In this document: positions 16,970 through 24,424 of the stretch, piece by piece | Layout of the letters: each line of letters begins with the position of its first letter | Numbering within the stretch: position 1 is the stretch's first letter | Source: Pseudoalteromonas luteoviolacea H33-S | Lineage (GTDB): Bacteria > Pseudomonadota > Gammaproteobacteria > Enterobacterales > Alteromonadaceae | DNA: 64,000 bases | Direction of reading: 5' to 3' | Assembly: GCF_001625695.1 (NCBI RefSeq) | Contig: NZ_AUXY01000098.1 | Span: 1 to 64,000, forward strand | Notes under the pieces: generated by a model | Database searches by the model: none | Told to the model about the DNA's origin: nothing | Seen by the model: only the letters and a program-made list of their open reading frames with translations | Translations under genes and position numbers: made by a program

Positions 16970-17626
16970 TTAATGTAATGCATGCTGTTTAAACCGACTA
17001 TGCCAATCTACTTGGTTGAGTTGTGAAAGCTGCTCGTCGCTTAATATTTGTGCCAGTTGCTCGGTTTTTAGTTGGTTAAGGCTCTGGATTTGTGAGGTAA
17101 AGTCTGCAAATGTGGGGTAAGCGTCGGTATCAGCAATGACATAGGCGGCTTCTACAAAGTTGTCTCGTAAAATTGAGAATACTTGCTGTTGCTGGCTTTG
17201 TGTTAATGCATTGCTTTTGGTTAAATGCTCGACCATCATGGTGGCTTTTTTATCTGAGTCGGTGTGTAAAGTGGGTAAGTACTTTTCTTGCCACTGGGTT
17301 CTGCCTGCTAAAAACTCTTTTTCTACTCTGTCTTCATCTGAAAGTGGTGTTTGGTTTGTTTTTGGCTTTTGAGTTTTAGTGATTTTTTGGTCAGTAAAAG
17401 CGTGTTGTGATTGCTCCAGTGTAAGTAGACGGTTTTGTATATCTGCCAGCTCTGCATCTAAATTTGATTCGGATGGGCTTTGCTTCTGTGATTTTAATGC
17501 TAACTGTGACTCAAGGTTTGCGATCCGCTCGGAGAGTGCGGTTAACTCAAGCTGGGCTGCTATATTTGCGAGCAGCAAGATAAAAGTGAGTAGAATAAAC
17601 AAGTATTGGGTTTTGGTGTATGTCAT
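16970..17626 (-). CDS. Membrane-anchored coiled-coil protein of unknown function
   Basis: The 218-residue protein opens with a hydrophobic segment (about 8-25, YLFILLTFILLLANIAAQ), followed by a heptad-like stretch (about 26-80, LTALSERIANLESQLAL) and a Lys/Gln/Pro-rich linker. The C-terminal ~110 residues form a helical domain with LTQSQQQQVFSIL and LAQILSDEQLSQLNQ. The latter resembles the Spy/CpxP-like LTxxQ arrangement, but I would not assign it. It is expected to be an inner-membrane protein with a periplasmic helical domain. It lies 50 nt downstream of the DUF5648-like gene on the same strand, so the two may be co-transcribed. Confidence 0.65.
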   Translation of the reverse strand: MTYTKTQYLFILLTFILLLANIAAQLELTALSERIANLESQLALKSQKQSPSESNLDAELADIQNRLLTLEQSQHAFTDQKITKTQKPKTNQTPLSDEDRVEKEFLAGRTQWQEKYLPTLHTDSDKKATMMVEHLTKSNALTQSQQQQVFSILRDNFVEAAYVIADTDAYPTFADFTSQIQSLNQLKTEQLAQILSDEQLSQLNQVDWHSRFKQHALH

Positions 17627-17676
17627 ATTTGCTTCCTAATAGGTATCAGCCCAATTAAGCTGATACCTGAATGGGG

Positions 17677-18180
17677 TTATTTACCGTAGCCTTCCTCTTT
17701 TTGATAGGTATACCCACCGGAGTGTGTTGCATTTAGCATCTCAGTTACACTGGTAGTATAAAAGTGATTAATGAGTTCGCTGTGATAGCCGCGATAGATA
17801 GTTTTGGCTTGAGATCGAGTGGTATAGCCCTCAGTACTTTCATATTCATAGCCTAACGACTTAATATTTAATGCTTCATTGAGATCCGATGTATAAAAGT
17901 GATTGCCCCCAGGGCCTGCATCGGGGTTGTGCATACGATAAAATGCTTTATCAGCATCGTTGTCATCATAGCTGACTAAAACCACAGCAATACCCTCATA
18001 AGTAAATCCGCCAGAGTGTGTCGCGTTAAGCATGTCTGTCACATTGGTTGTATAGAAGTGATTTCCATGTTTGTAGGCTCGATATAATGTTTTGTCAGCA
18101 GCGAGAGTCGATAAGCTGGTTGTGGCTAACAGGGCGCTTAGTAATAAAGCAACTTTTTTGGTTTTTATGTTCATCTTCAT
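17677..18180 (-). CDS. Secreted DUF5648-like repeat protein
   Basis: A signal peptide (about 1-27, basic start then VALLLSALLATTSLSTLA) precedes three copies of a roughly 40-residue unit of the form YRxY/YRMH, NHFYTT/NHFYTS, then a Tyr-rich stretch. The copies open at about residues 32, 80 and 127, and the first and third share the segment MLNATHSGG. This is the pattern of the DUF5648 repeat, found in secreted and surface proteins of bacteria; its role is unknown. The protein consists of little else, so it is a compact exported repeat protein of 167 residues. The start codon follows an AAGGAATG sequence on the minus strand. Confidence 0.7.
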   Translation of the reverse strand: MKMNIKTKKVALLLSALLATTSLSTLAADKTLYRAYKHGNHFYTTNVTDMLNATHSGGFTYEGIAVVLVSYDDNDADKAFYRMHNPDAGPGGNHFYTSDLNEALNIKSLGYEYESTEGYTTRSQAKTIYRGYHSELINHFYTTSVTEMLNATHSGGYTYQKEEGYGK

Positions 18181-18391
18181 TCCTTGTATTTATCTAATTA
18201 GGGGTAATACCCAAAACGATAATAACATTTAAAATACATCCATTAATATTAAATTTACATTTGGGTGGGTGTTGGGTATTTAAGTCATTGAAGGATCGAG
18301 AGGTTTTAAAGTGCTTTCATTCAGTATTCAGCTAAAATTAGGTATTAATTTTAATTGTCTAGCCTGTTATGAAAACCTTTGGAGCCCATAC

Positions 18392-19309
18392 ATGATAGAA
18401 AAAAGCCAGTTTGTAGGTTGTTTTAAGGGCCTTGCTATTGGTGATGCTTTGGCGGCTTCCTATGAAGGTGGGCCAATTGAGCGTCTGCTTTGGCGCTTTT
18501 TAGGTAGAACAAAAACAGGACAAAGAAGGTATACAGACGATACGCAAATGTCTATAGATATTGCCCAGTCTTTTTTAACATGCAAACACCTTGATCAAAC
18601 ACATTTGGCGCAAACTTTTGCGAGTAGTTATAAGTGGTCTCGCGGATATGGGCCCAGTGCAGCTAACTTGCTCAAAGGTATTAAAAATGGCGAGTCTTGG
18701 GAGAAGCTAAATCGGAAAAAGTTTGCTGAAGGCTCTATGGGTAATGGTGCTGCAATGCGAGCGCCAATAGTCGCTTTGTGTAGTTTAAGTTGTGATGACG
18801 GACTTGTGGGTTATGTATCTAAGAGCGCGGAGATCACCCATGCTCACCCTCAAGCCATAGAGGGGGCACAGCTTATTGCACACGCAACACGCTTAGCATT
18901 GATAGGTGTAGAAAATGTTGGCATTTTGCAGACCCTATGTGCCAGTGCCGTAACGCCGATTTATAAGCTTAAGCTCAGTAAATGCCTTGAGTTTGTTGTC
19001 AGTGGCAAAGCACAGCCAGTCCAAGTGATAAAGGCCGAACTTGGTAATGGTATACTGGCAAGCGAGTCTTGCGTTACCGCTCTTTATTTTGCGTTTATGT
19101 ATAGGCGCTTGGCATTTTCTGAAATGCTGCAAGCGATTTGTGATTTAGGGGGGGATGCCGACACAATTGCAGCAATGGCGGGCGCAATATGGGGGGCCTG
19201 TAATGGTGGTTTGTCGCTGATTGAATACGATAATCAAATTGAAGATTTAGCCACAATAGAACAGTTAGCAAGCAGTATTTATTTTCGTTATGAAGAGATG
19301 TCACAGTGA
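18392..19309 (+). CDS. ADP-ribosylglycohydrolase family protein
   Basis: These enzymes remove ADP-ribose from proteins, nucleic acids or small molecules with a two-metal (Mg) centre. The N-terminal CFKGLAIGDALA is typical, the metal-binding YTDDTQM is at about 47-53, and the second metal motif GGDADTIAAMAGAIWGA starts near 253. I chose the ATG at 18392 rather than an earlier start because GGAG lies 8 nt upstream and the family normally begins just before the FxGxxxGDAL motif. The predicted length is 305 residues. It has no co-directional partner nearby, so its substrate cannot be inferred; no ADP-ribosyltransferase or toxin gene is visible next to it. Confidence 0.88.
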   Translation: MIEKSQFVGCFKGLAIGDALAASYEGGPIERLLWRFLGRTKTGQRRYTDDTQMSIDIAQSFLTCKHLDQTHLAQTFASSYKWSRGYGPSAANLLKGIKNGESWEKLNRKKFAEGSMGNGAAMRAPIVALCSLSCDDGLVGYVSKSAEITHAHPQAIEGAQLIAHATRLALIGVENVGILQTLCASAVTPIYKLKLSKCLEFVVSGKAQPVQVIKAELGNGILASESCVTALYFAFMYRRLAFSEMLQAICDLGGDADTIAAMAGAIWGACNGGLSLIEYDNQIEDLATIEQLASSIYFRYEEMSQ

Positions 19310-19643
19310 GTAGGTTACTGTGTTTTGAAGTTGCTGATTAACAAACTATCAATCGCATTATTGATTTCATACCTATTGAGTTTTTGCTTGATATATATAA
19401 TCCACTCTATCGTATCACTCCATTTATCTATGTTATCTGTTTGTATTAAGTCATGTGGTTTTGCTTGATATGTGAGCAATAATGTGTATTTTAAACTAAT
19501 TTATTCAAAAATACAGTTTCTTACAAATTTCCAGATTAATTAATGTTACTGTGCGCGCCCTGTTTCAAGTTAGCACGAATACTTAGTCATTGGTTGAAAG
19601 CTTATTTGATTCAGTACTTAGCAATATTACACTTGGGATTAAT
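19310..19643. other. Intergenic region, 334 nt, AT-rich
   Basis: No reading frame with a plausible ribosome-binding site and no clear hairpin or repeat is visible. It presumably contains the promoter of the Bor-like lipoprotein gene. Confidence 0.5.
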
Positions 19644-19937
19644 ATGAAAACTAAAGTTATGGGCGCTATTTTTGCAGCGTCACTTTTATCGGGCTGTGCA
19701 GCTCAAACATTTAATGTAAATGGTTCTACAAGTACTAAGCCAACGGTTCAAGAGACACAAACGTTCTTCATCAGTGGTTTAGGGCAAGAGCAAGTCATCG
19801 ATGCTGCTGCTGTATGTAATGGCGCTGAAAATGTGATTAAAGTGGAAGCTCAACATACGTTTTTAAATGGCCTAGCGAGTATGATCTCATTTGGTCTTTA
19901 TACACCGCGTGATGCAAAGGTGTATTGTAAAGCTTAA
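19644..19937 (+). CDS. Bor/Iss-like outer-membrane lipoprotein
   Basis: The 97-residue protein has a lipoprotein signal peptide with lipobox LLSGC (Cys18), then QTFNVNG, QTFFISGLGQE, a VCNGAENVIKVE segment and FGLYTPRDAKVYC. These blocks match, in order, the Bor protein of phage lambda and the plasmid-borne Iss proteins linked to serum survival; this is from memory of the family. I chose the ATG at 19644, directly before a basic signal peptide, over an upstream in-frame start. Bor-like genes are common cargo of prophages but also occur as stand-alone genes in marine bacteria, and no other phage gene lies nearby. Confidence 0.82.
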   Translation: MKTKVMGAIFAASLLSGCAAQTFNVNGSTSTKPTVQETQTFFISGLGQEQVIDAAAVCNGAENVIKVEAQHTFLNGLASMISFGLYTPRDAKVYCKA

Positions 19938-19972
19938 GCTCTTCATTTTAGTGAGTGAGCACTTTTGTTTAT

Positions 19973-19997
19973 AAGAGCCTTATGGCTCTTTTTTTAT
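19973..19997 (+). terminator. Intrinsic terminator after the Bor-like gene
   Basis: AAGAGCC and GGCTCTT pair around a 4-nt loop and are followed by a run of T residues, 35 nt after the stop codon. Confidence 0.88.
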
Positions 19998-20135
19998 TTG
20001 CATATTTAATCGTAAGCTAATTAATTTATAGACAGTATTTACTTTTTATTACTAAAAGCACTAAAGTTGGTTTTTTAACTCGTTTTGATATTTAGAGTGA
20101 GTACTAATTACACTCTTTTAAAGCAGGGAATGTGT

Positions 20136-20513
20136 ATGAATTATTGGGTTTTTGCAGCAGGTATATTGGCGTTATTGACAGCGATGATACATATTATTGC
20201 TGGGCAGTTAGATCCGATCAGGCCATTTTTAAAATCCAAGTTAGACAAAGTCGTAAAAGCGACCTTATTGGCTTGTTGGCATATGATATCTTTATTACTA
20301 CTTGTAAGTGCTGCATTTTTAATTTTTGCAGGTTGGCAAATGCAGCCTGATTTGCAGCTATTTGTTCAAGTCGTGGCATCCTTATATATTGGTTTCTCCA
20401 TTATATTTATCACAGTTGGGGGTTATTTCTTTAAATTTCAAGCTATGTTGAAATTGCCGCAGTGGACACTTCTTTTGCCTGTTGGCTGCTTAGCGTTTTA
20501 TGGGGTCTATTAA
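20136..20513 (+). CDS. Small integral membrane protein, unknown function
   Basis: The 125-residue protein has four hydrophobic segments at roughly 3-23, 42-64, 72-94 and 100-122. A His pair is visible in MIHIIAG near residue 18 and again in ACWHMISLLLL near 48. I chose the second ATG (20136), 7 nt after AGGG; the ATG at 20130 would be too close to that site. I recognise no family with confidence. It stands alone and converges with the minus-strand peptide gene, with a hairpin in between. Confidence 0.65.
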   Translation: MNYWVFAAGILALLTAMIHIIAGQLDPIRPFLKSKLDKVVKATLLACWHMISLLLLVSAAFLIFAGWQMQPDLQLFVQVVASLYIGFSIIFITVGGYFFKFQAMLKLPQWTLLLPVGCLAFYGVY

Positions 20514-20529
20514 CTCCTAAATACATGAT

Positions 20530-20557
20530 AAAAAAGCCACGATAACGCAGTGGCTTT
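20530..20557 (-). terminator. Intrinsic terminator after the Cys-rich peptide gene
   Basis: AAAGCCAC (20533-20540) pairs with GTGGCTTT (20550-20557). On the minus strand it is followed by a T run, 18 nt beyond the peptide stop. It may also act weakly for the plus-strand membrane protein gene. Confidence 0.8.
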
Positions 20558-20574
20558 AGCAGCTTTCTAGACGA

Positions 20575-20751
20575 TTATTGGCAATAACGGCTGTAACAAG
20601 TACCTTGCGAGCAACACGCTAATGTATTGCCAAAGCAATTAGTCCTGCCTGTATTACAGCCACCTGCAACATCCGGAGTTTGCGCGTTAGGTAATTCTTG
20701 TGTGTTTTTACTCAGGTCTTTAATGCGTTTTTTATCAAGTGTTAGTTTCAT
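20575..20751 (-). CDS. Double-glycine leader, Cys-rich peptide precursor (candidate RiPP or bacteriocin)
   Basis: A 58-residue product with two clear parts. The leader (1-31) begins MKLTLDKKRIKDLSK and ends TPDVAGG, the layout of double-glycine leaders cleaved by peptidase-containing exporters. The 27-residue core (32-58) has six Cys at 32, 39, 46, 47, 52 and 57, several Thr/Ser and Gly, and no Lys. I chose the ATG at 20751, which follows AAAAGGAAGC; an upstream in-frame ATG would add an unrelated stretch. The leader resembles 'natural product precursor' families of marine and Bacteroidetes bacteria, from memory only. No lanthipeptide synthetase, radical SAM enzyme or peptidase-ABC exporter is recognisable within the window near it, so it is an orphan. 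Disulfide or thioether linkage is open. Confidence 0.72.
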   Translation of the reverse strand: MKLTLDKKRIKDLSKNTQELPNAQTPDVAGGCNTGRTNCFGNTLACCSQGTCYSRYCQ

Positions 20752-21135
20752 AATGCTTCCTTTTATCTTATCCAAACTTGTTGAGGGTGTTTTTACTTTT
20801 TGTACACCTATGTACATAAAGTAAGTCTGAGCATATGTGTAAAACCTAAATAACTCTAATGAAAATTTATCATGTTTTTTAGATTAATTACTTTAAATTT
20901 CTCAGTTGCTTACCTGTGTCATGGCTTGTTATTACTCCTTTTAAAAAGTCGACTTACCTAAAAAAGGTTCATGTTGTGTTTATTTCTATTGTTGCATTAT
21001 GAGAAAATAAAAGTGCTTGTAGCCACATGTTGAAATCTTGAGATGTAACGACACTTATTAGATACTTTTTACAACATTTACCTGATAAGTCTCCTGTACT
21101 TAGCCGTGGCTTTGTTTTAATCAATAAGGAAGAAT
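20752..21135. other. Intergenic region, 384 nt, divergent promoters
   Basis: The region is AT-rich and lies between the divergent Cys-rich peptide gene and the TonB-domain gene. The peptide's ribosome-binding site is at its left end. I see no second leader-like peptide and no strong hairpin. Confidence 0.5.
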
Positions 21136-22185
21136 ATGAATTTAATTTCTGCAATGTTGTTATCAGTTGCTTCATCTCAAGCGGGGGAGCAATCTATTGA
21201 TGAGACTAACGACGTGTTAAAAGGAACTATTATAAATGCTGTGCCGGTTGAAAAGGCGCCTCCTTATTTTCCAACGCGTGCTGCAAACCAGGGACGTGAG
21301 GGATGGGTACAGCTGAGTTATGTTGTTAACGAAAAGGGGGAAGTGGAGTCCGCCGTTGTAGAAAAGTCGTCAGGATATGGCATATTTGAACGTGCAGCCC
21401 TTAGAGCTGTTGAAAAATGGACATTTGAGCCTGCACTGCAAAACAATAAGCCGGTTAAGCAATGTCAAAACCAAGTGCACATGAACTTTCATTTGGCCGG
21501 TGTAAACCGTACAGTCACTCGTCAGTTTTTGCGTCGTTACAAGGCCGTTGTTGCAAAAATTGATGCAAATGAACTAGATGATGTCCCTGCACTTTTACAA
21601 GAAATGGAATCGAAAGGGCTACAAAACCTGACAGAGGATAGTTATTTTTGGGTTGCTAAAGCAAGGTTTTACAACGTAAAAGCAAACAAACTAAAGGAGT
21701 TGCAAGCGATTGAGCAGGTAATGTTGTTTGGTGAAGGAGTTGTAAAAGAACAAATTTATAATGCCTTGTTAGCACGTGCTACTTTATTAAATATTGAACA
21801 AAACAGATTTGAAAATGCGTTGGAGACATACGCGCTTTTATCTAAATCGAAAAAGGCAGAAAAAGCAACGAGCCAACTTGCCCCTTACATCGACAAATTA
21901 AAGGAATTTATTGCTGATGAAAGCAAACACATCTGGGTTAAAGGGCAAGTTGAAAAGTCCTTATGGGTTCATAAACTCGTTAGAAATGCATTCTCTATTT
22001 CTGATATTCAAGGCAATTTGAACACTCTAGAAGTGAGATGTGATAACCAGTTTTCAACTTATGAGGTCAAAACAGGCTTACAGTGGAATATTCCTAAAAG
22101 TTGGCAAGGTTGCCAAGTCTATGTGTACGGAGAGCAAGGCGCATCATTTAACCTCGTTGAAACGGCTGCTGCAAAAAAGGTCTAG
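21136..22185 (+). CDS. Periplasmic protein with TonB C-terminal-like domain
   Basis: The 349-residue protein has a short signal-like N-terminus (hydrophobic LISAMLLSVASSQA, cleavage probably after residue 16). A TonB C-terminal-type domain follows at about 35-115, recognisable from PPYFPTRAANQGREGWVQL, VNEKGEVES and AALRAVEKWTFEPA. The rest (about 120-345) is mainly helical and could be TPR-like in its middle; a C-terminal segment with two Cys (VRCDNQF and GCQVYV) ends it. Unlike TonB itself there is no membrane anchor plus proline-rich linker, so it is not a TonB energy transducer. AAGGAAG precedes the ATG. It could act in envelope interactions; no partner is obvious. Confidence 0.75.
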   Translation: MNLISAMLLSVASSQAGEQSIDETNDVLKGTIINAVPVEKAPPYFPTRAANQGREGWVQLSYVVNEKGEVESAVVEKSSGYGIFERAALRAVEKWTFEPALQNNKPVKQCQNQVHMNFHLAGVNRTVTRQFLRRYKAVVAKIDANELDDVPALLQEMESKGLQNLTEDSYFWVAKARFYNVKANKLKELQAIEQVMLFGEGVVKEQIYNALLARATLLNIEQNRFENALETYALLSKSKKAEKATSQLAPYIDKLKEFIADESKHIWVKGQVEKSLWVHKLVRNAFSISDIQGNLNTLEVRCDNQFSTYEVKTGLQWNIPKSWQGCQVYVYGEQGASFNLVETAAAKKV

Positions 22186-22374
22186 CAGGTTTGTCTTAGT
22201 ATAAAGATAAATTTATTAATAATCGGCGCGCTTAAATTATGAGCGCGCCTGATATCCCGCACTCTTATTTAAAGACAGCTTTTCTTGTTGTGAGATTTAA
22301 AAACAGCAAGTGAGGACACTTTTTACTTCCTCTAATTGGTCATACTGCGCGTTAGTAGTACTTAGGAGCGCGTT

Positions 22375-23262
22375 ATGTCCAATCAAAATTCTATATCACT
22401 GTATTCAGTCGTCAGGTTAAGCCCAATAAAGGTGGCGATAACTTGGTTAATGGTGATAGCAGAAAATATCCTGCTTATTTTACTTCCTTTATTAATTGGG
22501 TATGCCATTGATGGTGTGCTGTCAAAAGACTTTCAGCCGTTAGTGGTCTTTGCCGCTTGTTTATTTGGTTTGGTGGTCGTGAGCGTGATACGCCGATTTT
22601 ACGACACACGGGTATATGGGGGCATTCGCGTTAAGTTGGCCGAGACGGTTGCGCATAATTTACGTGGCGCTGATATCTCTGCCAAAAATGCACGCCTTTT
22701 GATGTCCAGAGAGCTGGTGGATTTTTTAGAAAATGATTTACCCGCATTGATGACTGCGGGGATCCAACTGGTTTCAATTGTGATCATACTCGCGACATTT
22801 CACAGCTACTTTGCCTTGAGTGTATTAGCGGCCAGCTGTGTGATGTTGATGGTGTACGGATTTTGCCATGGTACTTTTAAACGTCTCAACGGCAAGTTGA
22901 ACGACCAAACAGAGCAGCAGGTGCATATCTTAAGTCACAAGCCTTTTGCAGCTTTAAGCGCCCACCTAGAAAAACTCAAAAAGCATGAAATTGAACTCTC
23001 TGATACCGAGGCACTGGTATATGGCTTGATATTTTCACTGTTGTTTGTATCAGTACTTGGCAATTTATGGCTGGTGAATATGTTGCCAAACCCTTCCACA
23101 GGCGACGTATTTTCGATTCTTACTTATTCGTTGGAATTTGTTGATACAGCAATCATGTTGCCCGTAACACTGCAGGTATTGTCCCGCTTAGATGAAATTA
23201 CACAGCGCTTAAATCGAAACGAATTGGCACTCAATGATAAGGAAGCAAGCTATGAAGTATAA
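22375..23262 (+). CDS. ABC transporter six-transmembrane-like protein without ATPase domain
   Basis: The 295-residue protein looks like the membrane half of an ABC exporter: hydrophobic segments near 16-36, 50-68, 126-146, 150-170, 215-235 and 255-275, with RVKLAETVAHNLRGAD and FLENDLPALM in coupling-helix-like positions. No Walker A, signature or Walker B sequence is present, and none is encoded next to it. It is the first gene of a unit with an RND adaptor and an RND pump, and its end overlaps the adaptor gene by 11 nt. Stand-alone ABC membrane regions of this type form a known small family; their energy source and role are unknown to me. Confidence 0.75.
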   Translation: MSNQNSISLYSVVRLSPIKVAITWLMVIAENILLILLPLLIGYAIDGVLSKDFQPLVVFAACLFGLVVVSVIRRFYDTRVYGGIRVKLAETVAHNLRGADISAKNARLLMSRELVDFLENDLPALMTAGIQLVSIVIILATFHSYFALSVLAASCVMLMVYGFCHGTFKRLNGKLNDQTEQQVHILSHKPFAALSAHLEKLKKHEIELSDTEALVYGLIFSLLFVSVLGNLWLVNMLPNPSTGDVFSILTYSLEFVDTAIMLPVTLQVLSRLDEITQRLNRNELALNDKEASYEV

Positions 23263-24424
23263 AAAAATAATGGCGATATCGGCAGGGCTATTTTCGATAT
23301 TTGTCGCACTGGTGATTGTTGATGAATTGACTGTTGAAGCAAAGTCTACCGTTGTCAAAGAACCAGCGAAACAACCAGTCTCAACAGTGACCGTTGTGGC
23401 AAAGGCACATCATCCTGAAGTGACGCTCATAGGCAATACAAGGGCGCGTTTTTTGACGCAATTGAAAGTAACCAGTGACGGCCAGCTAGCTTGGCTAGAT
23501 ACGCACTTGGAACCAGGTAACTTAATTAAAGCGCAGACGCTGTTAGCCAAATTGGATATGACGCATCTAAAGTCTGAACTGGCAGAGGCAAAAAGCCGTG
23601 TTGAGCATGCCAAACTTGAATTAGAGCGTCAGCTGCATGAGCAGTCGGTTGCATTGAGTATGCTGTCGCCGAATAATCAAAGTCCATTCGCCAAAAGAGA
23701 GCAACAAGTCGCAGCTGCAAAATCAGATTTAATACAAGCAGAGCAAGCACTTAAAAGTACTGAAAAGCGAGTGCATGAAGCAAAAGTGAGTGCGCCATTT
23801 GATGCCGTTATTTTATCAAGGCTTGTAAGTCCAAATGATTGGTTAAGTGCAGGAGAGGCTTTGTTTGAAGTGGCAGCAAGCGACAGCATAGATGTGATTG
23901 TGCCGGTGTCTGAGCCTGTTTGGCAAACACTACAAGGCAAGCTTAAAGATAAAAAAATAACAATGCATGTCACAGATCGTACTAATAAACGCTGGCCGGC
24001 CTCGCTCAGGTATATTGCGCCCAATTTGGACGTAACCACTCGGCAGCGCCAAGTCGTTCTGCAAGTTGCTAATCCTTATGAACAGCCTACTGCGCTTTTA
24101 CCAAATCAACCAGTGCAGGTGAGCATGGCATTTTCAGAGCCTGTTTTATCTTATCAAGTGCCGCAAAGCGCGGTGACGAGAGACGGATATGTTTGGACGC
24201 TAGGTATTGATAATACATTACAAAAAGAAGCCATTGAGGTGCTTTCTAAAAGCTCAGGTGCTGTGCATATTCGCTTCGAAAAAAGCAGTGAGAATCCCAA
24301 GCAAGTGGTTGTTTATCCTTTACTGAGCATGATAGCTGGCACACATGTTGAGCCGATATCACAGGGTATGCAATTAGCAGACAGCACAGGTGCGGGGGAG
24401 GTGTCTGATGAACTGGCTCACTAA
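23252..24424 (+). CDS. RND efflux periplasmic adaptor (membrane fusion protein)
   Basis: The 390-residue protein has an N-terminal hydrophobic anchor (about 5-25), a lipoyl-like half with LDTHLEPGNLIKAQTLLAKLD, a coiled-coil hairpin (about 90-175, rich in Lys/Glu/Gln/Ala), the returning half VHEAKVSAPFDAVILSRLVS, and a beta-barrel with VSEPVWQ. This is the standard adaptor order. I chose the ATG at 23252, preceded by AAGGAAGC. The gene overlaps both neighbours, the ABC-like membrane gene by 11 nt and the RND pump gene by 17 nt, so the three are co-translated. No outer-membrane channel gene is present, so the pump probably shares a TolC encoded elsewhere. Confidence 0.9.
   Translation: MKYKKIMAISAGLFSIFVALVIVDELTVEAKSTVVKEPAKQPVSTVTVVAKAHHPEVTLIGNTRARFLTQLKVTSDGQLAWLDTHLEPGNLIKAQTLLAKLDMTHLKSELAEAKSRVEHAKLELERQLHEQSVALSMLSPNNQSPFAKREQQVAAAKSDLIQAEQALKSTEKRVHEAKVSAPFDAVILSRLVSPNDWLSAGEALFEVAASDSIDVIVPVSEPVWQTLQGKLKDKKITMHVTDRTNKRWPASLRYIAPNLDVTTRQRQVVLQVANPYEQPTALLPNQPVQVSMAFSEPVLSYQVPQSAVTRDGYVWTLGIDNTLQKEAIEVLSKSSGAVHIRFEKSSENPKQVVVYPLLSMIAGTHVEPISQGMQLADSTGAGEVSDELAH

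Noticed and set aside
19644..19937. Bor-like gene as a sign of a resident prophage
   Set aside because: No capsid, tail, lysis or replication gene occurs nearby, and the integrase remnant is 18 kb away on the other side of ssrA.
20969..21175. Minus-strand 68-residue frame considered as a second small peptide gene
   Set aside because: It starts inside the TonB-domain gene, has no ribosome-binding site and shows no leader-like features.
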